From: DASQUK01 sp046723645
GTDB lineage: Bacteria > Actinomycetota > Acidimicrobiia > Acidimicrobiales > VFJN01
Assembly: GCA_046723645.1 (NCBI GenBank)
Contig: JBKOUY010000073.1
Location: 1-19,738 of the forward strand
Direction: 5' to 3'
Length of the DNA: 19,738 bases
In this document: positions 6,671 to 14,798 of the stretch, one piece after another
How positions within the stretch are numbered: the stretch's first letter is position 1
How the letters are laid out: every line of letters begins with the position of its first letter
The notes under the pieces: model-generated
The model's database searches: none
Seen by the model: only the letters and a program-made list of their open reading frames with translations
Told to the model about the DNA's origin: nothing
Made by a program: the position numbers and the translations under genes

Positions 6671-7390
6671 GTGCCGGTGAGGGGGTCGACCCGTGCGACA
6701 CTGGACCCGACGACAGCCGTGGCCCTCGTCGTGGGTGTGCTCGCAGTTCGCAACGTGGTGGGGGAGTCGCTCGTCTTGGCCGTGCTGTACGTACCGGTCA
6801 ACCTCGCGACGGCGGCCCTGCTCGCGATCGTGACCTGCTCCGCTGGGCTGTCCGCAGGCGAGCTGGGGTTGTCGCCCGCGCCAGCGCCCCGGGGCGCGGT
6901 CATGGGCGTTGCGGTCGCGGCGATCGTCGTCGCCGGCATCGCCGTCGGCGCCGCCCTGCCCCCCACGCGCCCGTGGTTCGAGGATCAACGGATCGCAGAC
7001 GTGGACACGGCCGCCGAACTCGCGTACCAGGCGCTGGTCCGCATCCCGTTGGGGACCGTCGTCCTGGAGGAGTTCGCGTTCCGGGGTGTGCTGCTCGGGT
7101 TGCTCGCCCGGATGGGCCCAATGAGGACGGCTGTCGCCGTGTCGTCCCTGCTGTTCGGGCTGTGGCACATTCGGCCCACTCTTGGGACGCTCGCCACGAA
7201 CGACCTGGCGGAGGGCGCGTGGGCCCAAGTGGGCGCGGTCACGGGCGTCGTTGCGCTCACCACCATCGGTGGGCTCCTTTTCTGCGCTCTGCGGCTGGCG
7301 TCGGGCAGCCTCGTCGCTCCGCTGATCGTGCACGCGGCCACGAACAGTGCTGCGATCGTCGCCGGCTACGTGGTGCTGCACGGCGCATAA
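6671..7390 (+). CDS. CPBP-family intramembrane glutamic endopeptidase
   Basis: Multi-pass membrane protein of 239 residues in the CPBP (Abi/CAAX-protease, Rce1-like) family. The three signature motifs are present: EEFAFRGVLLG (EExxxR, about 133-143), SSLLFGLWHI (FxxxH, about 158-167) and HAATNSAAIV (HxxxN/B, about 220-229). About six hydrophobic segments surround them. Family members cleave membrane-associated substrates or act in self-protection against bacteriocins; the substrate here is unknown. The start is uncertain: GTG 6671 gives the longest form, GTG 6677 is two codons in, and no good ribosome site precedes either. Single gene; the next gene is convergent. Confidence 0.88.
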   Translation: MPVRGSTRATLDPTTAVALVVGVLAVRNVVGESLVLAVLYVPVNLATAALLAIVTCSAGLSAGELGLSPAPAPRGAVMGVAVAAIVVAGIAVGAALPPTRPWFEDQRIADVDTAAELAYQALVRIPLGTVVLEEFAFRGVLLGLLARMGPMRTAVAVSSLLFGLWHIRPTLGTLATNDLAEGAWAQVGAVTGVVALTTIGGLLFCALRLASGSLVAPLIVHAATNSAAIVAGYVVLHGA

Positions 7391-7633
7391 GGCGCCGCCG
7401 GCCGGCGGTCGTTCGTCCCGCCAGGAACAGTCGAGGATGGCTTGGGGTGACCACCATGGACAATGTGAGAGCAGAGACGGTCCAACTCTCGAATTGGGAG
7501 CTGACGCCGTCGACCGGCGGCGGGTCAGCTCCACCGGCGCCAACGGCAATGGCCTCAATGGACGCGTGAAGCAACCCGAGGGACTGCTCCGTGTCGAGGG
7601 AGTCACCGCATCGATGAAATCCTTGCCACGGCG

Positions 7634-7651
7634 GGCCGCCTCATGGCGGCC
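7634..7651 (-). terminator. Hairpin after nuclease gene
   Basis: GGCCGCC-TCAT-GGCGGCC, a perfect 7-bp stem, begins five bases beyond the stop of the minus-strand nuclease gene. No U-tract follows, so this would be the stem-only kind of terminator proposed for GC-rich actinobacteria. Confidence 0.4.
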
Positions 7652-7656
7652 GACCG

Positions 7657-10494
7657 CTAGGGCCTCGGTGTCGGTCGGCCGCGCAGGTCGATCCGAGTCA
7701 CGGACGGCTCGTGGTCGGATGCCTGTATCGCGTCCGCGAACTCGGAGTTGACATGGGCGACGTCGTAGTCGTGGGCGAAATGGTTGTTGAGGTTCGGGCT
7801 GAACAGGATCTGGTCGAGTACCTGCGAGTTGCCTTCGAACAGGTACGAGTAGCGCTCTGCTGGCGGCAGGTCCTTGACGAGCGTGTGAAGCACGCCGCCT
7901 GCTTCGAGGATGTCCACCGTCTCGGAGAACTCGAAGTCGTTGATGTCGCCGAGGACGATCACGTTCGCGTTCGGGTCGGTGGCGAGGAGCTCTGCGACAA
8001 AGCTGTGAACGACCTGTGCCTGGCCGTGGCGTGCGATCTCGCTGAGGCGAGCCGGGGGTTGCGCGGGACCGAAGAGCGGCTGGTCGTCGGTCTTCGAGCT
8101 GAAGTGGTTGACGACGACGAACAGCTTCTTCTCGCGGGCGCGAAACTCGCCGACAAGTGACTTGCGGGTGTCGTCGAACGCCGCCGACTTTGTGCCGATC
8201 CGACCGGGGCTGGAGGACAAGCGGGGTCCGGACGGCTGGGCGACGATCGTCGTCTCCGTCGTCGGGCCTCCCCCGGCCCGGTCGATGAACTCGACGCCGC
8301 GGTCGCTGCGGAACAGGAAGCCGACGCGGATGTTGCCGCCGGGCGCGCCGCCTTCGTCGTCGTCGACCGGGTCGATCTGGCGGTAGTCGTAGACGGGACC
8401 GCCGGCGGCTTGGATTGTCTGGACCAAGCGCGTCCAGGCGACGGACGCATCCACGACGGGACTGTCAGTGCCGCCGGCGACACCGTCGTTGTCTTGCACC
8501 TCTTCGATCCCGATGATGTCTGGTGACCGGAGATTGTTCACGATCAGCGCGGCGAGATGGTCGTACTTGGCCTGCGGGTCGGTGCCGGCGAGGTTCTCGA
8601 CGTTGAACGTCGCTACCGCGATCTGGTGCGCGGTGGGGCCCGACGTCGTCTCGCGAACGAGCCCGGCCGAGGTGAACGAGGGCGTCGCGGTCGCCTGGAT
8701 CTTGTAGTTCGAGAAGCTGTAGTCGAGCGGCCCGAGCACCGCGGAGGTCAGGGAGTCGCCCACGTTCATGTCCGGCATCGCCTTCGCGGGACGCGGTGCT
8801 GGGGCGATGTCGCGCAAGATCTCGTCGTCGACGATGATGCGCTCCGGGTTCGGGTCGGCGTATCCACCCAGGAGGATCCCTCCCCGCGGCGTCCGCAGCC
8901 CGGTGGCCCACGTGCCAGCATCGGGCAGGAGCGTGATCTCTCCGAAGCTGCGGGTCGCGCCGACGACGGCGCCATTGTTGACCTGAAGGATCACCCCCTC
9001 GAGGCTCTCGTAGAAGTCGATCGCGTCGTTCGCCGGGTCGAAGGTGCCGCCAGTCTCGACGTTGCCGGCGCCGTCGTCGTCGATGTTCTCCGTGGGTGGG
9101 AGGCGGCCACCGGTGCCGAGCACCGTCGGTGTGGGTAGAGGGTTGCCGCTCGACATGATGGTCACATTCGCGTTCGAGCTCGTGATCTGGGTGATCGTCA
9201 GATTGTCGGGATCCCCGCCGGCCCGGAACTCGCTCACCGTGCCGCTGACCCGCACGTGATCGCCGACTTGCGCGACCGGGGCCGCGTTGACGAAGACGAA
9301 GACGGCGTCTGAGGTTGCCAGGTTCGCGTCCGGAGTCGGGTCCTGGATCCAGACGCCGCGTCCGCCTGCGGTGCGTCGAGCGGTGACGACGCCTTCCACG
9401 CCGCTGACGCTCTGGCCGTTGAGGGGCGAGATGTGCGACGCGCCCTGCACCTCGGCGATCGTTGCTGGCGGCGGGACCGTAGTGAAGGACGAGGAGAAGT
9501 TCTCGGCCGGCGAGTCAGGTGGGTCGATCGCGTCCTGGTCCGTGACACCCGCCGCGTTGATCGTCACCCTGCACGACTCGTCGTTCGCGAAGTCCGTGGC
9601 CGGGTCGAGCGTGAACGATACAGGACCACCCGAGACCATGGCCGTGACTGCGCCAGACGTGGCGCAGGAGATCTCGAACCATGTCCCCGTCACGTTCACC
9701 GGCTCGCTGAAGGTCACGTCGACGTTGGCGTCGACAGCGACGCTCGCCGCACCGTTCGCCGGGCTGATCGATGCGACCACCGGAGCGGTATCGCCAGCGG
9801 TGGGGTCGCCGGTGGCCTGAATGTCGTCCACGCCCACCCACTCGTCGGTGCCGATGGCATTCGTCGTGATGACGCGCACCTGGACGAGGGGCTTGTCGTT
9901 CGTGTCGGCCGGAAGGGCCACGGCGACCGGCGTCGTCAAGCCAGCGAGGCCGGGGCCGGCGGTCGCGTCGGCGATGTAGCCGGCTGGAAGGTTCGTGTAC
10001 TCCCCGCTCGCGCCGACCCGGTACTGGGTGGCGAGCTGCTGCACGGCGTTGTCCACGGAGCCGTCGAGATCACGAGCGTTGTACGAGACCGATATGTTCT
10101 GGAACCCCGTCGTGACCAAATTTACGACCACATGAGGCGCATCGGCGGTGCCCGAGCCGTTGAGCGCGACGGACGGGTCCTCGATGTGGAACTCGGCCAC
10201 ACCGCCGGTCGCGAGCGTGCTCGGATTCGCCTGATTGGCGATGACGTCGACGGGTGTCGCCGAGCCGTCGGCCGTGATCGTCTGTGGATCGGTGCCCGTG
10301 GCCGTCGTCAGGTCATCCCCGCGGTAGCCGATCACGCCGGGCACGCCGGACCAGTCGTCGTCAGTTGTAATCAGCCCCGTGTCCGACCAGTCCTGCGAAA
10401 ACGGCAAGGACTGCGCCATGGTGTCGGCGCTCGCAGGCGGGACACCAAGAAGCACGGATACCAGCACTGCCAGGCCCAGCCGCCAAGGCTTCAC
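7657..10494 (-). CDS. Secreted ExeM/NucH-type endonuclease with Ig-like and OB-fold domains
   Basis: A 945-residue exported protein. The GTG start is chosen because a GGGGGGAGA ribosome site is 5-8 bases upstream and a signal peptide follows at once (KPWRLGLAVLVSVLLG...ASA, about 1-25). Order: a beta-rich N-terminal part (about 26-235), a Big_5-type Ig-like domain (SISPANGAASVAVDANVDVTFS, about 240-340), an OB-fold domain (IAEVQGASHISPLNGQ to HVRVSGTV, about 343-425), a linker, and an endonuclease/exonuclease/phosphatase domain (about 623-940) with FNVENL, IGIEEVQDND, VVVNHFSSK, VLGDINDF and ASDHEP as metal-binding and catalytic blocks. No LPxTG or transmembrane anchor is seen, so it is probably released. 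Likely role: degrading extracellular DNA for nutrients or biofilm turnover. Transcribed alone. Confidence 0.93.
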   Translation of the reverse strand: MKPWRLGLAVLVSVLLGVPPASADTMAQSLPFSQDWSDTGLITTDDDWSGVPGVIGYRGDDLTTATGTDPQTITADGSATPVDVIANQANPSTLATGGVAEFHIEDPSVALNGSGTADAPHVVVNLVTTGFQNISVSYNARDLDGSVDNAVQQLATQYRVGASGEYTNLPAGYIADATAGPGLAGLTTPVAVALPADTNDKPLVQVRVITTNAIGTDEWVGVDDIQATGDPTAGDTAPVVASISPANGAASVAVDANVDVTFSEPVNVTGTWFEISCATSGAVTAMVSGGPVSFTLDPATDFANDESCRVTINAAGVTDQDAIDPPDSPAENFSSSFTTVPPPATIAEVQGASHISPLNGQSVSGVEGVVTARRTAGGRGVWIQDPTPDANLATSDAVFVFVNAAPVAQVGDHVRVSGTVSEFRAGGDPDNLTITQITSSNANVTIMSSGNPLPTPTVLGTGGRLPPTENIDDDGAGNVETGGTFDPANDAIDFYESLEGVILQVNNGAVVGATRSFGEITLLPDAGTWATGLRTPRGGILLGGYADPNPERIIVDDEILRDIAPAPRPAKAMPDMNVGDSLTSAVLGPLDYSFSNYKIQATATPSFTSAGLVRETTSGPTAHQIAVATFNVENLAGTDPQAKYDHLAALIVNNLRSPDIIGIEEVQDNDGVAGGTDSPVVDASVAWTRLVQTIQAAGGPVYDYRQIDPVDDDEGGAPGGNIRVGFLFRSDRGVEFIDRAGGGPTTETTIVAQPSGPRLSSSPGRIGTKSAAFDDTRKSLVGEFRAREKKLFVVVNHFSSKTDDQPLFGPAQPPARLSEIARHGQAQVVHSFVAELLATDPNANVIVLGDINDFEFSETVDILEAGGVLHTLVKDLPPAERYSYLFEGNSQVLDQILFSPNLNNHFAHDYDVAHVNSEFADAIQASDHEPSVTRIDLRGRPTPRP

Positions 10495-10743
10495 GATTCG
10501 TCTCCCCCCGGTTCGACGATCCGCATACGCCGGGCACGGCTGTACGAGCCGACCCAGCGGGATCGTATCCGGGCCGGGCTCCGGCGTGTCGCCTTGCTCA
10601 CGGTTTGCTAACCCGCCGTCGCGGTGAACAGCGACGTGCAAGTTCCTGAACGGAAGACGCTGCCGCGAACTCCGTGCTCACGGCTGTTGTATGCCGTTCG
10701 ATGCCGCCAGCGACGGGATGTGCACAGGTGTGAAATCGGTCGG

Positions 10744-10836
10744 CTACCGAAGCGAGCGGAACCCTGCGCCGGTTTCGGTCGGCTTGCCCGAGAACCCGTA
10801 GCCCGGCATGTTGGGGATCACCACGTGGAAGACGTC
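10744..10836 (-). pseudogene. Epoxide-hydrolase fragment
   Basis: Thirty codons read DVFHVVIPNMPGYGFSGKPTETG, the recognisable segment F-H-V-V-x-P-x-(L/M)-P-G-Y-G-F-S around the oxyanion region of alpha/beta-fold epoxide hydrolases, ending soon after at TAG. The nucleophile, lid and His regions are absent. It is joined directly to the end of the dehydrogenase remnant, in a different frame. Non-functional. Confidence 0.6.
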
Positions 10837-10837
10837 C

Positions 10838-11195
10838 GAGGAACGTGCCCCGCACGTTGGTCCGCTGCAAGGCATCGAACCTGTCGAGGTCATGGTCGGT
10901 ATCGGGCCCGGGACTGACCTGGCCGGCCGCGTGGACCACGACATCGACACCCCCGAACGCGTCCGTCTCCGCGAACATCCGTTCGACGTCGAGCTCGTCG
11001 GCAACGTCAGCGCGGATCGTGAGCGCGGTCCCAACCGCAGCGAGGACCTCCTCGACGATGCTGTCGGCTGCACCCCGGTCTCGGATGTAGCCGACGACCA
11101 CGGCGTAGCCCCGGTTCGCGAGCTTGCGCACGACCTTCCGGCCGACACCCGCGAGCCGCCGGTGACGATCGCTACACGGTCAGTGCGAAGATCAG
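10838..11195 (-). pseudogene. Short-chain dehydrogenase/reductase N-terminal fragment, frameshifted
   Basis: Starts with TDRVAIVTGGSR in one frame and continues GVGRKVVRKLANRGYAVVVGYIRDRGAA in another; a one-base deletion just after the TGGSR of the nucleotide-binding TGGSRG(I/V)GR motif explains it. It goes on through RADVADELDVERMF and VDVVVHAAGQV (the NAG-like motif) to NVRGTFL, then stops resembling the family. The Ser and YxxxK catalytic part is missing. The first codons overlap the end of the truncated nuclease gene. Confidence 0.7.
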
Positions 11196-11534
11196 GTCGC
11201 GGACCTGAACCGGTACGACTCCCTGCGGGTAGGTCATGAGATGGACACGGTTCGACAGGCGCCGAGGCGACAGCAACGCCACCCGGATACCGCGCCCATC
11301 GGGGACGCCCGCGAGCCGATGGTCGAACTCGATGCTGCACGCCGCGTCGAGGTCGGCGAGCACCTGCCCGGGACCGACCTCCTGCAGCGCAAGCACATCA
11401 GGCTCAACAGCGTCGATCACCTCCGCAAGGGCAGCGACCTTTGCGTCGTACTCCTGCTGCGTCGCAGGTCCGTCCCCCTGCCCGGCCGGGAGCAGGTTCT
11501 GAACGTTCCAGGTCATCACCCTTAGATCCGCCAT
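11172..11534 (-). CDS. Truncated endonuclease/exonuclease/phosphatase-family protein
   Basis: A 120-residue open frame that begins with a strong ribosome site (AGGAGG, 7 bases before ATG) and the family opening MADLRVMTWNVQNLLPAG, then VDAVEPDVLALQEVG (the metal-binding Glu block). Full family members are about 230-300 residues; the GDFN and SDHxP blocks are missing, because the frame runs into the dehydrogenase remnant about 110 codons in. The last residues (RDLIFALTV) belong to the joined sequence. The 5' end and promoter side look intact, so a short protein may still be made, but it should lack activity. Confidence 0.65.
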   Translation of the reverse strand: MADLRVMTWNVQNLLPAGQGDGPATQQEYDAKVAALAEVIDAVEPDVLALQEVGPGQVLADLDAACSIEFDHRLAGVPDGRGIRVALLSPRRLSNRVHLMTYPQGVVPVQVRDLIFALTV

Positions 11535-11891
11535 CCCGGTTCCTCCTGCTCGCCGACCGGACGCTACGCGCTGCCGCGCCAGTGCGGGTGAGGCGCGCCT
11601 GATCGAAGGTTGGCACTGAGCTCAGCCGGTTACCCGTGAGCGGCCAAGCCGCACGCTGGAGGCGCCAACCGAGCTCAGCGAGCCGCCGGTCACAGGGCAT
11701 TTGGCGAGCCGCGCTGAGACACCTCAAAGATGCGGACCACCGAGTCCGCAGGTGGTCGACCTGCGCCAGATCCCCGGTTCCGCGACCAGTTCTCCGAGGC
11801 AGCTGCGACATTCTGTGCGGCGGCGAACGAGCGATCTGGGCGTTGTCAATCGGTGCGTGCGTTCTGGCGCGAATCGCATAAACGCCACCGT
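11535..11891. other. Gap without gene; one hairpin
   Basis: No convincing coding region on either strand. A perfect stem TGCGGAC-CACCGA-GTCCGCA is present at 11731-11750. The upstream (right) end of the truncated nuclease gene should hold its promoter, which I could not pinpoint. Confidence 0.4.
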
Positions 11892-11916
11892 CGCGGATCG
11901 GCAGATATGGGCCGCG
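11892..11916 (+). repeat. Interspersed repeat family, copy 1 (right core)
   Basis: TCGGCAGATATGG (11898-11910), enclosed by a perfect 5-bp inverted repeat CGCGG/CCGCG (11892-11896 and 11912-11916). It directly abuts the stop codon of the minus-strand hydrolase-cyclase gene, so in the transcript it would form a hairpin right after the stop. The left core is not clear here. Confidence 0.6.
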
Positions 11917-13269
11917 TCAGCCTTTCACGGCGAAGAGGCGCCAGGCCCCGGGCACGCCCTTCAACTCGTGCTGGCCGTGGTCCACGAAATCGAGGCCAGA
12001 GCCCACCACAAGGGGCGGCACGGCCCCGGACACGAGTACTTCGCCCGGGCTCGCCAGCGCTGCCACGCGGGCACCGATGTGGACGGCGATCCCCACAAGG
12101 TCCTGACCCCGGTGCTCGATCTCGCCAGTGTGCACACCCACTCGTATGTCAAGCCCTGATGCCCGCGCAGCCTCGATCATGTCCAGGGCACAGCGGACCG
12201 CCCGGGTGGGGCTGTCGAACGTCGACAGCATCCCGTCGCCGGTTGTGCGGACCTCGACGCCACCGTGGCGCTGCAGGGCGACTCGCAAGACCTCGTCGTG
12301 GCGGTCGAGCAGTCCCCTCCAGCGGTGGTCGCCGAGCATTGCGGCCCGCTCGGTCGAGCCGCCGATGTCGGTGAACAAAACCGTGGCGAGTACCCGGTCG
12401 CCCGCTGGTCTGCACACCGAGCCAGCGACGAAATCTTCGATCGCGCACATGCTCTCATCCACGCCCACCAGGCCCGGGTGGTGCTCGCCGTCGTACTCGA
12501 ACAGGGTTGCGCCGGGGATGTTGGCGGCCAGATAGCGACCGAATTCGACGGGGACAAGCAGGTCCTGGCGTGCATGGACCACGAGGGTCGGGACCCGGAT
12601 GGCCGGCAGCACCCCGCGGACGTCGATGTCAGCACTCAAGGCCGCTGTGGCGAGCACGTCCCGAGGCGTCGAAGACTGCCGCTCGAAGCGCATCGTCCAC
12701 CGCAGGTACGCTTCGTCGCCCACCTGAGATGGCGCCACCAGGGCGACCGTTATGGTCTGGCCCGTGCCCCAGTGCCGGGCCAGAGCCGCCGCGAACGTGT
12801 CATAGGTGGAGCGGTCCACCCCGATCTCGTAGCCCGGTGCTCGGACGCTACGGGCGAACGAGTTCTGCAAGATAAGCCTCTCGGTGCGCTCTGGGTAGGT
12901 GGCAGCGAACAGACACGCCACCGCGCCGCCCTCGCCATACGCGTGAATCGTGGCCCGCTCCCAGCCGACGGCATCCAGGACGACGTTCAAGTCCTCCATC
13001 TGCTGTTCGAGCGTCGCTGGGACCTCGACGCGCTCTGAAGCCCCGCTTCCGCGCTTGTCGAAGGAAACGACGGTGGCGAAGCTGCCCCATCGCTCGACCC
13101 AGTGGTGGAAAGGTGACCACTCCCACCAGAGTTCGACGTTCGTGTGCATGCCGAAAACGCCGATGACTCTGTGCTCGCCCGAGCCGTAGACCTGGTAGGC
13201 GATGGCCGCGTCACCGGCCATGGTGTACAAGGTGTCCGGTATACGCATCCCGCCCCGCGTCCGCGCCAC
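11917..13269 (-). CDS. Alpha/beta-hydrolase-class III adenylate/guanylate cyclase fusion
   Basis: A 450-residue, probably cytoplasmic two-domain protein. Residues about 10-275 form an alpha/beta-hydrolase (IAYQVYGSG, SFDKRGSGASER, VLPAIRVPTLVVHARQD, EYDGEHHPG). Residues about 285-450 form a class III nucleotide cyclase with TVLFTDIGGSTERAAML, VRTTGDGMLSTFDSP (both metal-binding Asp), GVHTGE, and GIAVHIGARVAALA (transition-state Arg). The same domain order is known from mycobacterial cyclases such as Rv1900c. Oddity: the nucleophile elbow reads AYGEGG where relatives usually have G-x-S-E-G-G, so the hydrolase serine is a glycine and the domain probably only senses or binds a ligand. GTG 13269 gives the longest form; ATG 13248 is possible. 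Transcribed alone; repeat copies lie at or near both ends. Confidence 0.9.
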   Translation of the reverse strand: MARTRGGMRIPDTLYTMAGDAAIAYQVYGSGEHRVIGVFGMHTNVELWWEWSPFHHWVERWGSFATVVSFDKRGSGASERVEVPATLEQQMEDLNVVLDAVGWERATIHAYGEGGAVACLFAATYPERTERLILQNSFARSVRAPGYEIGVDRSTYDTFAAALARHWGTGQTITVALVAPSQVGDEAYLRWTMRFERQSSTPRDVLATAALSADIDVRGVLPAIRVPTLVVHARQDLLVPVEFGRYLAANIPGATLFEYDGEHHPGLVGVDESMCAIEDFVAGSVCRPAGDRVLATVLFTDIGGSTERAAMLGDHRWRGLLDRHDEVLRVALQRHGGVEVRTTGDGMLSTFDSPTRAVRCALDMIEAARASGLDIRVGVHTGEIEHRGQDLVGIAVHIGARVAALASPGEVLVSGAVPPLVVGSGLDFVDHGQHELKGVPGAWRLFAVKG

Positions 13270-13449
13270 GGAGAGAGTCTGTCAGCCCGGCGCCCGCTTC
13301 GACTATCCCCGGTACTCGACGGTCTGGGCTGGATCATCGGACCTTGAGGACTTGGGACGGACGTCCCCATAAGACTGCACAAATGCCGGATCGTGCGCTA
13401 CCCGGGACAGCGTCGCGGGTTGCCGCGCCTGTAGCCGCGAACCAGCGCA

Positions 13450-13522
13450 GATTGCCCGCTGCGGGCGGCCCCCGCCCGGCGGATCGCCGGCACAGAACGA
13501 CGCGGCGCGGATCGGCAGATCT
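13450..13522 (+). repeat. Interspersed repeat family, copy 2 (full)
   Basis: Left core GATTGCCCG with a small stem CCCGC-TG-CGGG-type arm, then CCCCGCCCG, and 62 bp on the right core, here TCGGCAGATCTG (from 13512). Aligns well with copy 3 throughout. It lies between the start of the hydrolase-cyclase gene and the end of the Cys-repeat gene. Confidence 0.6.
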
Positions 13523-13581
13523 GTATTGATCGCCGGCCTGCTTGCCGCGGCCCGGTTGACGACGTGCTGTCTCGGTCGTCG

Positions 13582-14001
13582 CTAGCCGCTGATAGGTGTG
13601 AACCCCAACTTTGCGGAGGGCACGCACAGCAGCTGGTAGGACGTGACCGTGAAGGCATCGGTCTCGAACTGGTTGAGGACGCCGAACGTCTGCGCCATGG
13701 TCTTCTGCGGCCCGAAGATCTCGTAGCAGGTCAGGTGGACCTCCCGCTCGATGATCCGGAACCGCCCGGCCTCGGAGACCTTCTCGACCGGGTTGCAGAA
13801 CCGGTGCGGCCGCTCCACGCGCACGGTGTCGGTGCCGAACTGGTCGTCCAGCGTGACGGTCTGTGCGACCTTCGGTCCCGACGCCTCATAGCACCAGTAG
13901 TGGTTGAGCCGACGCGGGAAGCCGAGATCGCCGACCAGCTTCTGTGTCGGAACGTACAGCTCTCGGGCGCCGGTCAGCCGCAACGTCCGCGGCATCGCCA
14001 C
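13582..14001 (-). CDS. Cys-repeat protein, N-terminally truncated (DUF7450-like)
   Basis: A 139-residue open frame with two internal repeats. Repeat one, about 34-74: HYWCYEASGPKVAQ...TLDDQFGTDTVRVERPHRFCNPVEK. Repeat two, about 89-132: HLTCYEIFGPQKTMAQ...LNQFETDAFTVTSYQLLCVPSAK. The C-Y-x-x-x-G-P...D-Q-F-x-T-(D/E)-x...(L/F)-C-x-P pattern resembles the domain I know as DUF7450, usually found in secreted multi-repeat proteins; the name is tentative. The N-terminus (RELYVPTQK) looks like the tail of a further repeat, and there is no signal peptide, so the 5' end is probably lost. A TAG lies five codons before the GTG 14001. The repeat unit copy 3 lies 127 bp upstream. Likely a non-functional remainder. 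Confidence 0.6.
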   Translation of the reverse strand: MAMPRTLRLTGARELYVPTQKLVGDLGFPRRLNHYWCYEASGPKVAQTVTLDDQFGTDTVRVERPHRFCNPVEKVSEAGRFRIIEREVHLTCYEIFGPQKTMAQTFGVLNQFETDAFTVTSYQLLCVPSAKLGFTPISG

Positions 14002-14127
14002 CCACGGCGACCGCTACCCGACCAACTATCTCGCTCCCGCGGCGTAGATCACCGACCTGCCTCTCCCGACACGCAAATCTTGGCCGGATCGGTTCGATCG
14101 CCGGGTAGGTGGCCCGGGGCGCGCACC

Positions 14128-14201
14128 GATTGCCCGGACCGGGCACACCCCGCCCGCCTGGTGGGCCGCACAAGGACAAGGCGCTAGATCGGCAGATATG
14201 G
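14128..14201 (+). repeat. Interspersed repeat family, copy 3 (full)
   Basis: Left core GATTGCCCG (14128), stem GCCCGGACCGGGC, CCCCGCCCG, and 61 bp on TCGGCAGATATGG (14189-14201). GCGC arms (14181-14184 and 14201-14204) enclose the right core. It sits in the 431-bp gap between the divergent Cys-repeat and ArsR genes; apart from this and the ArsR operator I see nothing in that gap. Confidence 0.6.
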
Positions 14202-14420
14202 CGCGGTCATGCGTCCCTGACCGGCACATCGGGGACACCCGCCGGCGCGGCAGATCGGCGTGGGTTGATCAGCGGTCGGACAGCAGTGAGTCACGTCGCA
14301 GTAGATCGACACCGTCACCTGTAACGAGAACGATCGAATCGCCGCACCATGACCGTCACGGGCGCAAAAGCAACCGCGGACAGGCGCTGGCGCTTGCGGG
14401 CCGTCCCCGGCGCATGGTAG

Positions 14421-14444
14421 ATAGTGAACTACATGGTTCAGTAT
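14421..14444. promoter_or_regulatory. Operator over the ArsR start codon
   Basis: ATAGTGAAC-TACATG-GTTCAGTAT is an inverted repeat with 9-bp arms and one mismatch; the ArsR start codon ATG is in the 6-bp centre. ArsR-family repressors often bind such 12-2-12-like or similar A/T-containing palindromes at their own promoter. Binding here would block initiation of the ArsR-SRPBCC operon, pointing to autorepression. Confidence 0.65.
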
Positions 14445-14798
14445 GCGAGTGCGCATCTCGATGCCTCTTTTGCGGCGCTGTCGGACTCCACGCGACGCGG
14501 TGTCCTCGAGCAGCTCGGCCGCGAGGAAGCCTCGATCACGGACCTCGCCGACCGGTTCCACATGACCCTCACGGGCATGAGGAAGCACGTCGGCGTCCTC
14601 GAACAGGCGGGACTCGTCGTCACCGAGAAGGTCGGCCGCGTACGGACCTGCCGAATCGGCGCTCGCCGTCTCGAGGACGTGGCGGAGTGGATCGAGAGGT
14701 ATCACCAGCTCTGGGACGCGCGCTTCGGCGAGCTCGACCAGGTCATCGAGGAATTGAAACAGAAGGAGAAGTCAGATGGACGCAAGAGGACAAAGTGA
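14433..14798 (+). CDS. ArsR-family transcriptional repressor
   Basis: A 121-residue winged-helix repressor with ATG 14433 chosen because relatives begin M-V-Q-Y and then L-D-A-x-F-x-A-L-(A/S)-D-x-T-R-R; GTG 14424 would add three residues. Visible: LDASFAALSDSTRRGVLEQL (about 8-27), the helix-turn-helix ITDLADRFHMTLTGMRKHVGVL (about 34-55) and the wing VVTEKVGRVRTCRIG. No metal-binding ELCVCDL-type Cys motif is seen, so it is not an arsenic-type sensor but belongs to the branch paired with SRPBCC proteins. It overlaps the next gene by 23 bp; the operator covers its start. Confidence 0.92.
   Translation: MVQYASAHLDASFAALSDSTRRGVLEQLGREEASITDLADRFHMTLTGMRKHVGVLEQAGLVVTEKVGRVRTCRIGARRLEDVAEWIERYHQLWDARFGELDQVIEELKQKEKSDGRKRTK

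Noticed and set aside
9433..10611. A 392-codon open frame on the plus strand
   Set aside because: Antisense to the secreted nuclease, whose domains and signal peptide are clear.
14246..14262. GCGCGGCAGATCGGCG as another repeat copy
   Set aside because: Word composition is similar but the order of the core differs and there is no left core at the right distance.
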